A DNA stretch of 64,000 nt from an uncultured Collinsella sp. (GCA_900545055.1 UQXP01000001.1:43430-107429), one strand, 5' to 3'. Positions 39,456 to 48,931 are shown, numbered from the stretch's first letter. Notes: generated from the letters alone by a model not told the origin. Made by a program: numbers and translations.

Positions 39456-40247
39456 ATGCCCACACCTTCCACTGCACGCATGCACGACTTCGAGGTCGTC
39501 TCGAACCGGGAGATCGCCGACGGCATCTTCTCGCTCGTTATCTCGGCCCCCAAGCTTGCAAGTGCGCTCAAGCCCGGTCAGTTTGTGAACATCGCCGTCC
39601 CCGGCGATGCGTCTTCTCTGCTTCGTGTGCCCTTGAGTTTCTACCGCGCCGACGCCGAGGCCGGCACCGTCGAGCTGTGGTACGCCGTCGTGGGCGACGA
39701 TACCCGCCGTTTGTCCAAGATGGGCCCTGGCTCCACCTCTAACCTGTTGGGCCCCGGTGGCCGTGGCTGGATGGTACCCGAGGGCACCAGGAAGGCACTG
39801 CTCGTCGCCGGTGGCATCGGCGTTCCGCCTGTGCTGTGTCTTGCCGGCATGCTTGCCGAGCAGGGTGTTGATGTGGACGTGTGCCTGGGCTTTGGCACCG
39901 CTTCCAAGGCCGTGGGTGTCGATGAGTTCCGTGCGCTGGGCGCCACGGTTAACGTGTGCACCGACGACGGTTCGCTCGGCACGCACGGTTTTTGCACCGA
40001 TCCGGCAGCCGAGCTGCTTGGAGAGGGCGGCTACGACTACGTCGCCAGCTGCGGCCCCGCCGTCATGATGAAGAAGGTCGCCGCCGCTGCCGCCGAGGCC
40101 GGTGTGTACTGCGAGGTGTCGCTCGAGCGCATGATGAGCTGTGGCTTTGGCGCCTGCAACACCTGCAATGTCGAGACGGTCGACGGTATGAAGGGTGCTT
40201 GTATGTGCGGCCCCGTGTTCGATGCTTCCAAGGTGGTGGTCTTCTAG
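39456..40247 (+). CDS. pyrK: Dihydroorotate dehydrogenase electron transfer subunit
   Basis: PyrK carries FAD and a [2Fe-2S] cluster and passes electrons from dihydroorotate oxidation to NAD. The FAD-binding part includes PLSFYRADAEAG, the NAD-binding region LLVAGGIGVPPVLCLAG, and the cluster cysteines are in MSCGFGACNTC with further Cys in GACMCG. 263 residues fits. The ATG at 39456 follows GGGGGATTGGAG. It overlaps the start of pyrD, its partner subunit. Confidence 0.95.
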   Translation: MPTPSTARMHDFEVVSNREIADGIFSLVISAPKLASALKPGQFVNIAVPGDASSLLRVPLSFYRADAEAGTVELWYAVVGDDTRRLSKMGPGSTSNLLGPGGRGWMVPEGTRKALLVAGGIGVPPVLCLAGMLAEQGVDVDVCLGFGTASKAVGVDEFRALGATVNVCTDDGSLGTHGFCTDPAAELLGEGGYDYVASCGPAVMMKKVAAAAAEAGVYCEVSLERMMSCGFGACNTCNVETVDGMKGACMCGPVFDASKVVVF

Positions 40248-41170
40248 TGGGTACCGTGAACATGGCCGTCGATTTCGGCGGCGTCAAGATGCAGAACCCC
40301 ATTAACACCGCAGCCGGTACCTTTGGCTACGGTTGGCAGTTCCAGAACTTCTTTGATGTTTCCCAGCTGGGCGCCATCACCACCAAGGGTTGCGCTGCCG
40401 AGCCCTGGCCCGGCAATCCCGCGCCCCGCATGGCCGAGATTCCCGGCGGTATGATCAACTCCGTGGGCCTTCAGAACCCCGGCGTGGCCGCCTTTGCCCG
40501 CGAGTCCGGTCCGTGGCTCGAACAGCTGTCCAAGGACGGCTGCCAGGTCATCTGTCAGGTTGCCGGTCACTCCGTTGACGAGTTTGTCCGCGCACTCGAG
40601 ATGTATGTCGAGCTGTGCCCCTGGGCTGCCGGCTACGAGATCAACGTGAGCTGCCCTAATATCGCCGCCGGCGGTGCCGCCATGGGCTCCACGCCCGAGG
40701 GCGCCTCTTCCGTTATGGCTGCTTGCCGCAAGGTGACCGATAAGCCGCTGTTCGTGAAGATGGCGCCGGTCAACGTCGCCGAGATCGCCAAGGCCCTCGA
40801 GGCTGCCGGCGCCGACGGCCTTTCGGTCATCAACTCCATCCAGGGCATGGCCATCGACGTCCATACCCGCAAGTCCCGCGTGGCCAAGCCCAAGGGCGGC
40901 CTTTCGGGCCCGCTGTGCCACCACATCGCCGTGCGCATGGTCTGGGAGGTTGCCCAGGCCGTCGATATCCCCATCAACGGTGTCGGCGGTGTCATGACTG
41001 GCGAGGATGCGGCTGAGTTTATCCTGGCCGGCGCCACCTGCGTGTCGGTCGGCATGGCCAACTTCGTCGATCCGTGCGCTTCGCTTAAGATCGCGCATGA
41101 GCTCGAGGCCTGGGCCGAGTCCCAGGGCGTAAAGGACATCAACGAGCTGGTGGGTGCTTTCGAATGCTAG
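40247..41170 (+). CDS. pyrD: Dihydroorotate dehydrogenase (class 1B) catalytic subunit
   Basis: PyrD oxidises dihydroorotate to orotate with FMN; the adjacent pyrK shows it is the NAD-linked 1B type. Motifs NPINTAAGTFGYG, INVSCPNI, VKMAPV and GVGGVMTGEDAAEF are present. The class 1B catalytic cysteine would be in the loop after EINVSCPN. The GTG at 40247 overlaps the pyrK stop (TAGTG); GTG 40256 and ATG 40262 are alternatives that keep the conserved core. It overlaps pyrF by 7 bases. Confidence 0.95.
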   Translation: MGTVNMAVDFGGVKMQNPINTAAGTFGYGWQFQNFFDVSQLGAITTKGCAAEPWPGNPAPRMAEIPGGMINSVGLQNPGVAAFARESGPWLEQLSKDGCQVICQVAGHSVDEFVRALEMYVELCPWAAGYEINVSCPNIAAGGAAMGSTPEGASSVMAACRKVTDKPLFVKMAPVNVAEIAKALEAAGADGLSVINSIQGMAIDVHTRKSRVAKPKGGLSGPLCHHIAVRMVWEVAQAVDIPINGVGGVMTGEDAAEFILAGATCVSVGMANFVDPCASLKIAHELEAWAESQGVKDINELVGAFEC

Positions 41171-41880
41171 AGAATGATGCCCGCGACCGTGTTATCGTCG
41201 CCCTCGACTGCGACCGTGAGCGCGCGCTCGAGCTCGCCCACGAGCTTTCGGGCCATGCCGCCTGGCTCAAGGTCGGCATGACGCTCTATTACGCTGAGGG
41301 TCCCCAGATCGTCAAGACCTTTAAGGACCTTGGCTTTAAGGTCTTCCTCGACCTTAAGTTCCATGACATTCCGCATCAGGTGCGCGGCGCTGCCCGCTCG
41401 GCCTCGCTTGCCGGTGCCGACCTGCTTTCGGTCCACGGCCTGGGCTCGGGTGCTATGCTCGCTGCCTGCCGCGAGGGTGCCGAGGAGGCGCGTGAGGACC
41501 GCGCCAAGCTCGTCGCCATCACCGTGCTCACGAGCATGAATCAGGATGCCTTGAGCGAGGTCGGCGTCGAGTCTCCCGTGGCCGAGGAGGCCGCCCGCTT
41601 GGCAAAGCTTGCTCAGGCCAATGGCATCGATGGCATCGTGTGCTCACCGATGGAGGCTCACGACATGCGTGAGCTGCTGGGTCCTGATGCCCTGATCGTG
41701 ACTCCGGGTGTGCGTCCGGTGGGTGCCGCCCTTGGTGACCAGTCCCGCGTGGCGACGCCTTCCCAGGCTATCGAGCGTGGCGCAAGCCACATTGTGGTGG
41801 GCCGTCCCATCACCGGTGCCGACGATCCGGTTGCCGCCTTTGACGCCATCGTCGCCGAGCTGGTCGAAAACGTCGCGTAA
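41164..41880 (+). CDS. pyrF: Orotidine 5'-phosphate decarboxylase
   Basis: PyrF makes UMP, the last step of the pathway. The catalytic motif FLDLKFHDIPHQV and the phosphate-binding end VTPGVRP and IVVGRPIT are clear. 238 residues is standard for the group I family. The ATG at 41164 overlaps the pyrD stop. pyrE, carA and carB are not in this cluster and must lie elsewhere. Confidence 0.97.
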   Translation: MLENDARDRVIVALDCDRERALELAHELSGHAAWLKVGMTLYYAEGPQIVKTFKDLGFKVFLDLKFHDIPHQVRGAARSASLAGADLLSVHGLGSGAMLAACREGAEEAREDRAKLVAITVLTSMNQDALSEVGVESPVAEEAARLAKLAQANGIDGIVCSPMEAHDMRELLGPDALIVTPGVRPVGAALGDQSRVATPSQAIERGASHIVVGRPITGADDPVAAFDAIVAELVENVA

Positions 41881-41925
41881 AAGATTCCCCTAAGTCACCA
41901 CTTTTGGGTCTCATTAGCACAAAAT

Positions 41926-41983
41926 AGCCCCTGTGCCTGCGTAAACTTTCCCATCCTTTGTGTGGAATCGCAGGTCAGGGGCT
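41926..41983. other. Long stem-loop after pyrF
   Basis: AGCCCCTG-TG-CCTGCG (41926-41941) pairs with CGCAGG-T-CAGGGGCT (41969-41983), giving 14 paired bases with one small interruption and a 27-base loop. The tail is not T-rich enough for a certain terminator. It is the only strong structure in the 239 bases between pyrF and mihF. Confidence 0.55.
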
Positions 41984-42066
41984 TAACTTTGGGCGCAGTA
42001 TATTGCACTTTTTGCGGGTATCGTCTAACCTATGGAGCCGCGATTAGGCTTTTTGTGCGTTCTACG

Positions 42067-42075
42067 TGCTAAAAT
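42067..42075 (+). promoter_or_regulatory. Putative mihF extended -10 promoter
   Basis: TGCTAAAAT, 45 bases before the mihF ATG; no clear -35 is seen. Confidence 0.55.
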
Positions 42076-42119
42076 GCCAATTATTGAATCAGATATAACC
42101 CAACTATTTGGAGGTACGA

Positions 42120-42428
42120 ATGGCACTCCCTCAGCTTACCGACGAGCAGCGCAAGCAGGCTCTTGAGAAGGCTGCTGCCGCACGTCACGCCCGCGCTGAG
42201 CTTCGCGAGCAGATCAAGAAGGGCGAGAAGTCCCTCGAGTCCGTGCTCAACTCCGATGACCCCATCGCTTCCCGCATGAAGGTTTCCACCCTCATCGAGT
42301 CTCTCCCCGGTTATGGCAAGGCCAAGGCCGCCAAGATCATGGAGGAGCTCGGTATCTCCGCTACTCGTCGCGTCCAGGGCCTCGGCGTCCGTCAGCGCGA
42401 GCAGCTCCTCGAGCAGCTGACCAAATAA
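42120..42428 (+). CDS. mihF: Integration host factor, actinobacterial type (mIHF)
   Basis: mIHF is a small nucleoid protein that bends DNA and is specific to actinobacteria. The helical N-terminus (LTDEQRKQALEKAAAARHAR) is followed by the H2TH-type DNA-binding part (SLPGYGKAKAAKIMEELGISATRRVQGLG). 102 residues is typical. The ATG at 42120 has TTGGAGG upstream. Its position directly before gmk and rpoZ is the conserved actinobacterial arrangement and supports the phylum assignment. Confidence 0.95.
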   Translation: MALPQLTDEQRKQALEKAAAARHARAELREQIKKGEKSLESVLNSDDPIASRMKVSTLIESLPGYGKAKAAKIMEELGISATRRVQGLGVRQREQLLEQLTK

Positions 42429-42998
42429 GTGAGCGCTCAGGATTCCAAGCTCTTTGTGATTTCTGGACCGTCAGGCGCAGGCAAGGGTACGCTCGTCACT
42501 CGTGTGCGCGAGCGCCGCTCGAACCTGGGTCTGACGGTTTCGGCTACCACGCGAGCACCACGCAAAGGTGAGGTCGACGGCGTCAACTACTTTTTTCTGA
42601 CGCGCGAGGAGTTCGACCGCCGCGTGGCAAACGGTGAGTTTGTTGAGTGGGCCGAGGTCCACGGTAACTGCTACGGCACGTTGGTGAGCGAGGTCACATC
42701 CAAGCTCGCCTCGGGCTCGTCTCTGATTTTGGAGATCGATGTCCAGGGCGCCCTGCAGGTGAAGGAGCGTTTCCCCGAGGCCGTGCTGATCTTTATCAAG
42801 CCGCCTTCGCTTGAGGTGCTCCGCGAGCGTCTAGTCGGTCGCGGTACCGAGACGCCCGAGACGATTGAGCTGCGTATGGCAAACGCCGCCGATGAGCTTG
42901 CCCTTGCCGACCGCTACGACGACGTCGTGGTGAATGACGATCTCGACCGCGCGACCGATGAGCTCGTTCGCGTTCTCGATATGCATGAAAGGATCTGA
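42429..42998 (+). CDS. gmk: Guanylate kinase
   Basis: Gmk phosphorylates GMP to GDP. The P-loop SGPSGAGKGTL, the GMP-binding segments SATTRAPRKGEVDGVNYFF and EWAEVHGN, and LILEIDVQGA are present; 189 residues is typical. The GTG at 42429 is adjacent to the mihF stop. rpoZ follows after 5 bases. Confidence 0.97.
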   Translation: MSAQDSKLFVISGPSGAGKGTLVTRVRERRSNLGLTVSATTRAPRKGEVDGVNYFFLTREEFDRRVANGEFVEWAEVHGNCYGTLVSEVTSKLASGSSLILEIDVQGALQVKERFPEAVLIFIKPPSLEVLRERLVGRGTETPETIELRMANAADELALADRYDDVVVNDDLDRATDELVRVLDMHERI

Positions 42999-43003
42999 GG
43001 TCC

Positions 43004-43285
43004 GTGTCCGTTGTAAAGCCTTGCATTGACGATCTTCTGGAGAAGACCGATCACAACCGCTTCCTGCTCGCTTCGCTTGCCTCCAAGCGCGCCTGCGACA
43101 TCAATAGCATGCTGCGTGGCCAGCACAACCGCGTGCTTGCCGTCCAGGATGTCGATGACATCACCATCGGGCTTTCCGGTGCCGATACCATCTCGATGGC
43201 TATGGACGAGATTGTCGACGGCGACATCTCTTACGACGAGGCCCGTTACGAGAAGGCGCTCGGCCACAAGGTTGCTGAAGCCTAA
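43004..43285 (+). CDS. rpoZ: RNA polymerase omega subunit
   Basis: Omega helps fold and stabilise the beta-prime subunit. The family helix NRFLLASLASKRACDINSML is present; 93 residues fits. It uses a GTG start at 43004. The gmk-rpoZ pairing is widely conserved. Its stop abuts the thiI ATG. Confidence 0.93.
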   Translation: MSVVKPCIDDLLEKTDHNRFLLASLASKRACDINSMLRGQHNRVLAVQDVDDITIGLSGADTISMAMDEIVDGDISYDEARYEKALGHKVAEA

Positions 43286-44530
43286 ATGGCGGCTCGCGTC
43301 TGCCTAGTCCACTATCACGAGGTTGGGCTGAAGGGCAAGAACCGCGCACATTTTGAGCATATCCTCATGGATAACATCAAGGCGGCCTTGGCCGCCTTTT
43401 CCGTGAACGCCGTGTCTCGAATTTCCGGTTATATCCTCGTGACCTTTAACGAGCATCAGGCCGACGAGGCGGCGCGTGTCATCCGCACCGTCCCCGGCGT
43501 TGCCCGTGTGTCTTTGGCGTATCACACCAACCGCGACCCGCAGGAGTACTGCGCCGCCGCTGTGAAGGCGCTGCGCGAGTTTGGTTCCTTCGATTCGTTT
43601 AAGGTGCACGCCAAGCGCTCCAATACTGACTATGAGCTCACCTCGATCGATATCAATCGACAGGTTGGCGAGGTGCTGTGTGAGGCGTTTCCCGATAAAA
43701 AGGTCCAGATGCACGACCCCGACGCGATGGTGCACGTTCTGGTGGTTCAGGGTAGTGTCTACGTGTATGCGCGCTCCGAGCGCGGCGTTGGCGGCCTTCC
43801 GGTGGGTTCTGCCGGCAAGGTCGTGACGCTGCTGTCGTCGGGTATCGATTCTCCGGTGGCGACTTGGATGCTCGCGCGTCGCGGCGCGGTCTGCGTGCCG
43901 GTGCATTTCTCCGGTCGTCCGCAGACGCCCGATACGAGCGAGTATTTGGTGCAGGATATCATCCGTGCGCTTGAGCCGGGTGTCCAGATCGGCCGCCTGT
44001 ACGTGGTGCCGTTTGGCGACTGCCAGCGTGAGATTTCGGTCACCTGTCCCAGTAACCTGCGCGTGATCATGTATCGCCGCATTATGTATTCGGTTGCCGA
44101 GCGCATTGCACACATCGAGGGTGCCAGGGCCATCGTTACGGGCGAATCGCTTGGGCAGGTTGCCTCCCAAACGCTTGAGAACATCATGGCCGTCAACGAA
44201 GCCGTGAAGATTCCCGTGTTCCGTCCTCTCATCGGTTCGGACAAACAGGAGATCATCGCACGCGCCGAGGAGATCGGTACGTTCGATATCTCGACTGAGG
44301 CCGCTCCCGACTGCTGCACGCTGTTTATGCCGCGCCGTCCCGAGACGCACGCTAAACTCGATGCCGTGCATGAGGCCTGGGAACTGTTTGATCACGAGGA
44401 GATGATTGAGCGTCTGCTCAAGCAGACCGAGTACATCGACTTCGAGAGCAACACGTACAAGGCCCCTAAGACCTTAAAACGCAAACATTCTGAGCTTGCT
44501 CCGCGTGAGATTTACCAAGATCACGAGTAA
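43286..44530 (+). CDS. thiI: tRNA 4-thiouridine synthetase ThiI
   Basis: ThiI adenylates U8 of tRNA before sulfur transfer and in some bacteria also serves thiamine synthesis. A ferredoxin-like and THUMP region covers residues 1-165, the PP-loop SGIDSP is at 185-190, and the remainder is the PP-loop ATPase domain. The protein ends at 414 residues and lacks the C-terminal rhodanese domain of E. coli ThiI, so sulfur delivery must rely on a separate desulfurase. The ATG at 43286 abuts rpoZ. A terminator follows. Confidence 0.95.
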   Translation: MAARVCLVHYHEVGLKGKNRAHFEHILMDNIKAALAAFSVNAVSRISGYILVTFNEHQADEAARVIRTVPGVARVSLAYHTNRDPQEYCAAAVKALREFGSFDSFKVHAKRSNTDYELTSIDINRQVGEVLCEAFPDKKVQMHDPDAMVHVLVVQGSVYVYARSERGVGGLPVGSAGKVVTLLSSGIDSPVATWMLARRGAVCVPVHFSGRPQTPDTSEYLVQDIIRALEPGVQIGRLYVVPFGDCQREISVTCPSNLRVIMYRRIMYSVAERIAHIEGARAIVTGESLGQVASQTLENIMAVNEAVKIPVFRPLIGSDKQEIIARAEEIGTFDISTEAAPDCCTLFMPRRPETHAKLDAVHEAWELFDHEEMIERLLKQTEYIDFESNTYKAPKTLKRKHSELAPREIYQDHE

Positions 44531-44540
44531 ATTTGTGCAT

Positions 44541-44573
44541 AGACCGACGATGCGCCTGCATCGTCGGTCTTTT
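44541..44573 (+). terminator. Intrinsic terminator after thiI
   Basis: A perfect 13-bp stem (AGACCGACGATGC with GCATCGTCGGTCT) with a GCCT loop is followed by TTTTGC. Confidence 0.88.
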
Positions 44574-44743
44574 GCTATCTGGGCATTTTGCGGCTAAGTG
44601 TTCATTTGCTGACGTGTGCCTGAATAAACGGGCACATTTGCGCAAGGTTTTGGTTAACTTTTGGTTTGACCGCGAAAACCGGTGTGGACGTGCGGAAGCT
44701 GCGGCGTTCGTTTCCTGACACGATGGTGTTGGGAGGTTTTGCT

Positions 44744-45457
44744 ATGGCGCAGCGCGAACAACACGAACGAGTCAAAAAGATGGACCGCTGGGCGGGCAAA
44801 CTGCTCGGTCATAAGGCAGTGGTGATGGCGATACTGGTCGTCATTGCGATGGCGAGTGGACTGGCAATGGCGAACTTTGGCGGCGGTGCCGGCGGTGTGT
44901 CGTTTGAGCGCACTGATGGTTCGGGCACGTTAGTGGAGCCGGGATCCGGCGATGCTTCGAGTGGAAAGACATCTGAAGGCTCTTCGCCTAAGGCGTCTGC
45001 CGCGGCAGAGGTCTATGTCGATGTTGATGGCGCCGTGGTGTCACCCGGTGTATATCGCCTCAAAGACGGGGTGCGGGTGGCTCAGGCGATTGATGCCGCC
45101 GGCGGGCTGGCGCCCGAAGCAGACGTTACGGGGCTTAATCGTGCATCCAAGGTCACTGATGGACAAAAAATTCACGTTCCAACGGTAGGGGAGCAGCAGG
45201 TGTCCATTGCGGAAGCCGGTGTTGATGGTGGGACTTCCGCATCATCAGGCGTCGGTGGCGCAACAGGCCTAGTAAACATTAATACGGCAAGCTCGGCAGA
45301 GCTGCAGACGCTCTCGGGAATCGGTCCCTCAATGGCACAGTCGATTATCGATGAGCGGACAAAGAACGGTGCTTTTGCTTCGGTTGACGATCTGATGCGC
45401 GTGTCGGGAATCGGCGAGAAGAAGCTTGCCAAAATCAAAGATTGCATCTGCGTATGA
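44744..45457 (+). CDS. comEA: Competence DNA-binding protein ComEA
   Basis: ComEA is a membrane-anchored receptor that captures extracellular double-stranded DNA for uptake. One membrane segment lies at about residues 25-44, followed by a Ser/Gly-rich linker, an SLBB domain (VYVDVDGAVVSPGVYRL to KIHVPT), a second linker, and a paired helix-hairpin-helix domain (VNINTASSAELQTLSGIG and FASVDDLMRVSGIGEKKL). 237 residues. The ATG at 44744 has GGGAGG 7 bases upstream. It overlaps comEC by 4 bases. Confidence 0.94.
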   Translation: MAQREQHERVKKMDRWAGKLLGHKAVVMAILVVIAMASGLAMANFGGGAGGVSFERTDGSGTLVEPGSGDASSGKTSEGSSPKASAAAEVYVDVDGAVVSPGVYRLKDGVRVAQAIDAAGGLAPEADVTGLNRASKVTDGQKIHVPTVGEQQVSIAEAGVDGGTSASSGVGGATGLVNINTASSAELQTLSGIGPSMAQSIIDERTKNGAFASVDDLMRVSGIGEKKLAKIKDCICV

Positions 45458-47757
45458 GTGCGACCGAGCGAGAGCACGTGATGCCTCCGCGGCCCCTGAT
45501 TCCGTGGACGATGGCCCTGTGTGCCGGCATGTGCGTGAGCTGCGCCTTGGTGCTCAGCATAGCCGCTGATGCGCTGCTGAGGGAGCGGGCGACGGCGGTC
45601 GGGCCGCTATGGGCCATTCCCGTTGCGGCAGCGGTTTTCGTTGTGCTGGCTCACTCTTGTGCGAGGCTTGCCCCTTTGAAGCGGTGGCTGTATGCCGCGT
45701 CCGTCGGTCTCATAGCGGGTGCGGTCGTTTCGGCGTGGTGGGCCGTGGGTGCGCTCAACGCCTCGAAGACGCTCGACGGTCGAGCGGCAAGCAGTCTCGA
45801 GTTTGTCGTGCAGGGTGACCCATCCATAAATGACGACGTGCATTCCTATACCTGCGAGGCACGCTCGGACGGTAAGAACTTGGCAACGGTTCGCCTATCG
45901 TGTGACCGTGAGTTCAAGGTCGGGGCGCACGTGCGTGTTATCGGTCGCGTGTCACGTTTTGAGAACGATGCGTATGGACGATCGCGCGTGCTTCGAGGCG
46001 AGGTGCGCAAGGTTAAAGCCGTTCGGATTGTGTCGGTCGATGAGGGTTCTCCGAGGCCGCTGCTTCGGCTGCGAAATGGGCTGCTTGCGTCCATCGCGCC
46101 TGCGACCGACCCGGCGCGTGCGCTCATAGCCGGTGTCGTCTGCGGTCGTTCGGCCGAGCTGCGCGCCCAGTCGGCGGGCGACTGGTTTTCGGTGACGGGA
46201 ACGGCGCATCTTATCGCAGTCTCGGGCAGCCATTTGGCTATCGTGGGGTTTGTAATCGAGGGTGTATTGCAAAAGAATCGGTGCTCACGTGGTCTTCAGC
46301 GGGCGATATTGGCGATAACGCTTGTGGGCTACGCTGCCTTTACGGGCGCGTCTCCCTCGGCCGTGCGCGCGTGCTGCATGGTGTTCGTGACGCTTGTCGT
46401 AAACGGCGCGGGGCGTCGTCGGCACGGCCTTTCGGCACTCTTCGTAACCATGTCCATCTTTGTGCTACTGCGGCCGACGGTGCTGTTCGAGATGGGCTTT
46501 CAGCTTTCATGCGCCAGCGTCTTAGCCATTCTGTGCTTTTGTCCCTATGCGACCTACGCGTTGGGTGAGCTAGGTGTGCCATCGGGCGTTGCCAGCGTGC
46601 TTTCCGTCACGCTGTGCTCGCAACTGGCGACACTTCCCATTGCCATTCCTGCCTTCGGTACATTCTCGCTCATTGCTCCGTTTGCAAATGCGGTCATCGG
46701 TCCGGTGGTGAGCGTTCTGCTCGCTGTGTCGATCGCGCTGGCTCCCTTTTCGCTCGTGGGACCGTTGCGGACTTGGGCGCTCGTTGTGCCCATGATTGCC
46801 GCCCGTTGCGCGCTGTTCTTCGAGCAGCTGTTTGCCGCCGTGCCGGGTGCATACGTGAGTGTGCCGCCCGATAACATGTGGATTTACCTAGTGCCGTGTT
46901 TTCTGGCGGTTCTGCTGGTCTGGTGGCCGCGTCCCCGTGTACGTCCTATGGCGGTGGGGCTTGCATGCCTGGTGCTCTTGGCTGCGATTCCGTACGTCTA
47001 TTGGGATCGATTTGCTCCGCCTTCGGTGACGGTGCTCGATGTGGGCCAGGCCGATGCGATTCTTATCCGCCAGGGCGGCACAGTAGCGCTCGTCGACTGT
47101 GGGCTCGACGAGCGTGTGGTGGCGGCGTTGGTTCGCAATAACGTGCACCATATCGATGCCGTCTTTGTGACGCATTGGGATGAGGACCACTGGGGTGGTC
47201 TGCCTGCCGTGCTCGAACAGTTTTCGGTCGGAACGATTGCCGTGGCGGCGGATGCGCTGGAGGATGCTCCTGCCGAGGTATTGAACCGACCTGGCGTGGA
47301 GTATCGGCAGGTGCGCCGTGGGGATACGGTCGATATCGGCTCATTTTGCGCCCGCGTGATGTGGCCATTCGAGTCCGTGGATGGCGAGGGAAATGAGGAC
47401 TCGCTTGTCCTTCTGCTCTCTTATGTTCAGGAAGGCAAGGGCCTGCGAATACTTCTCACCGGTGATGCCGAGCTCGACCAAGAACGGGAATTCGTGCAGG
47501 AGGTGGGGGATATCGATGTCCTTAAACTTGGGCATCACGGCTCCAAGGTTTCAGTCGATGGTGAGTTGCTGAACATTCTGAAGCCCGAGCTTTCCCTCGC
47601 AAGCGCCGGTGAGGGGAATCGATACGGCCATCCGTCCGATGCCTGCATCGATGCCGTTAAGGAAGCGGGTGGTGTGTTCGCGTGTACCATCGAACACGGC
47701 GACATTACCGTCACACCGACTGCGAATGGCTTTGCGATGCGATGCCAGCGACCGTGA
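45454..47757 (+). CDS. comEC: DNA internalisation channel protein ComEC/Rec2
   Basis: ComEC forms the channel that carries single-stranded DNA across the membrane in transformation. Hydrophobic segments near the N-terminus are followed by a soluble OB-like domain (about 90-190), the multi-span Competence domain (ISGSHLAIVGF-type LIAVSGSHLAIV onward), and a C-terminal metallo-beta-lactamase-like domain with DVGQADAILI, THWDEDHWGG and LGHHGSK. 767 residues is complete. The ATG at 45454 overlaps the comEA stop. With comM and dprA in the same window this indicates natural-transformation potential. Confidence 0.94.
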   Translation: MSATEREHVMPPRPLIPWTMALCAGMCVSCALVLSIAADALLRERATAVGPLWAIPVAAAVFVVLAHSCARLAPLKRWLYAASVGLIAGAVVSAWWAVGALNASKTLDGRAASSLEFVVQGDPSINDDVHSYTCEARSDGKNLATVRLSCDREFKVGAHVRVIGRVSRFENDAYGRSRVLRGEVRKVKAVRIVSVDEGSPRPLLRLRNGLLASIAPATDPARALIAGVVCGRSAELRAQSAGDWFSVTGTAHLIAVSGSHLAIVGFVIEGVLQKNRCSRGLQRAILAITLVGYAAFTGASPSAVRACCMVFVTLVVNGAGRRRHGLSALFVTMSIFVLLRPTVLFEMGFQLSCASVLAILCFCPYATYALGELGVPSGVASVLSVTLCSQLATLPIAIPAFGTFSLIAPFANAVIGPVVSVLLAVSIALAPFSLVGPLRTWALVVPMIAARCALFFEQLFAAVPGAYVSVPPDNMWIYLVPCFLAVLLVWWPRPRVRPMAVGLACLVLLAAIPYVYWDRFAPPSVTVLDVGQADAILIRQGGTVALVDCGLDERVVAALVRNNVHHIDAVFVTHWDEDHWGGLPAVLEQFSVGTIAVAADALEDAPAEVLNRPGVEYRQVRRGDTVDIGSFCARVMWPFESVDGEGNEDSLVLLLSYVQEGKGLRILLTGDAELDQEREFVQEVGDIDVLKLGHHGSKVSVDGELLNILKPELSLASAGEGNRYGHPSDACIDAVKEAGGVFACTIEHGDITVTPTANGFAMRCQRP

Positions 47758-47835
47758 CGACGTCGTTGGCGTGTGGTGGGCCCCTGGGCTAAAATGGCAC
47801 GGAACGAATACGAAGGCCTGCGGGAGGGGAGCGCA

Positions 47836-48798
47836 ATGTCCGAAACCGGTTTGCTGCCGGCATATCTGATCGTCGGTACCGACGGAGTTAAGCGCGACCA
47901 CGCCGTCTCGCGTATGAAAGCGCGTCTGGAAAAGTCGGGTATGGTCGAGTTCAACCTCGACGAGCGAGACATGACCAAGGACCCCGATATCGAGTCCATT
48001 ATCGGATCGCTTAACACCTTTCCGATGGGCAGTGAGTTTCGTCTGGTAATCCTCGATGGCTGCTCAAAGCTCGCCAAGGCGGTCTCGGAGCCGCTCGTTG
48101 GGTATCTGGCGAGTCCCAGCCCCACAACGGTCTGCCTCATCATCGCCGACTCACTTGCCAAGAATACGCGCCTGTATAAGGCAATCGCCAAGATCGACAA
48201 GAAGGCTATCGTCGATTGCTCGGGTACCAAGCGCTGGGAACTGCCGCGCCGTGTTCAGCAGATGGCGACGCAGCGCGGTAAGTCGATTTCGACGGCGGCC
48301 GCCGAGGAGCTCGTCTCGCGTTCGGGCGAAAACACGCGCATGCTCGATAACGACTTGGCTAAGCTTGCCCAGATGGTCGAGTCGCCCCAGATTGAACTTG
48401 CCGATGTTGAGCGCTGGATTGTACGTACGGCCGAGGTCCAACCTTGGGACTTCCTCAACGCCGTCTCGGCTCGCGATATGCGGCGTTCGCTCGAGCTCTT
48501 TAAGCTCCTGCCCTCCAAGAGCTACGTGTGGACTTACACATTGCTGTGCGGTCGCATTCGCGAGCTTATCGTCGCCAAGGCGCTCGACGCGCGTGGGCAG
48601 GGTCGCGAGCTGGCCGCAACGCTCAAGCTCCAGTCCTGGCAGGTCAAGAATCACCTTACCTGGGCGCGTCGTTTTTCGATGACCGAGCTCGTCGCAGCGC
48701 TCGAGGGTGCCGTTGATGTGGAGCTCGCGCTCAAGGGTTCGGCCGATTCTCAGACGGCGCTTTTGCTCTGGATTACGAACATCTTGAGAAAATCGTGA
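47836..48798 (+). CDS. holA: DNA polymerase III delta subunit
   Basis: HolA is the delta subunit of the clamp loader and opens the sliding clamp. The N-terminal AAA-like fold (YLIVGTDGVKRDHAVSRMK, LNTFPMGSEFRLVILDGC) and the C-terminal collar helices (SMTELVAALEGAVDVELALKG) are family features. 320 residues is usual. The ATG at 47836 has GGGAGGGG upstream. It follows comEC, a conserved neighbourhood. A TAAAAT at 47790 may be a promoter of its own. Confidence 0.93.
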   Translation: MSETGLLPAYLIVGTDGVKRDHAVSRMKARLEKSGMVEFNLDERDMTKDPDIESIIGSLNTFPMGSEFRLVILDGCSKLAKAVSEPLVGYLASPSPTTVCLIIADSLAKNTRLYKAIAKIDKKAIVDCSGTKRWELPRRVQQMATQRGKSISTAAAEELVSRSGENTRMLDNDLAKLAQMVESPQIELADVERWIVRTAEVQPWDFLNAVSARDMRRSLELFKLLPSKSYVWTYTLLCGRIRELIVAKALDARGQGRELAATLKLQSWQVKNHLTWARRFSMTELVAALEGAVDVELALKGSADSQTALLLWITNILRKS

Positions 48799-48847
48799 TG
48801 ATACCTGCCTATTTGACAAATTCGTTCTATCCCTTTGAGGGGGAGCG

Positions 48848-48856
48848 TGCTATAGT
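48848..48856 (+). promoter_or_regulatory. Putative rpsT extended -10 promoter
   Basis: TGCTATAGT about 76 bases before the rpsT start. It is the same nonamer as the rpmB extended -10 on the other strand. Confidence 0.6.
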
Positions 48857-48931
48857 AGGCGCTTGCATGACCTCACCGTGTCTCAGAGGTGTCATACATT
48901 TTTTGCAAGGAACTCGAAAGGAACTCCAGAA

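Noticed and set aside
48813..48856. TTGACA at 48813 paired with TATAGT at 48851 as one promoter.
   Set aside because: The 32-base spacing is too long; the TATAGT is better explained as an extended -10 element.
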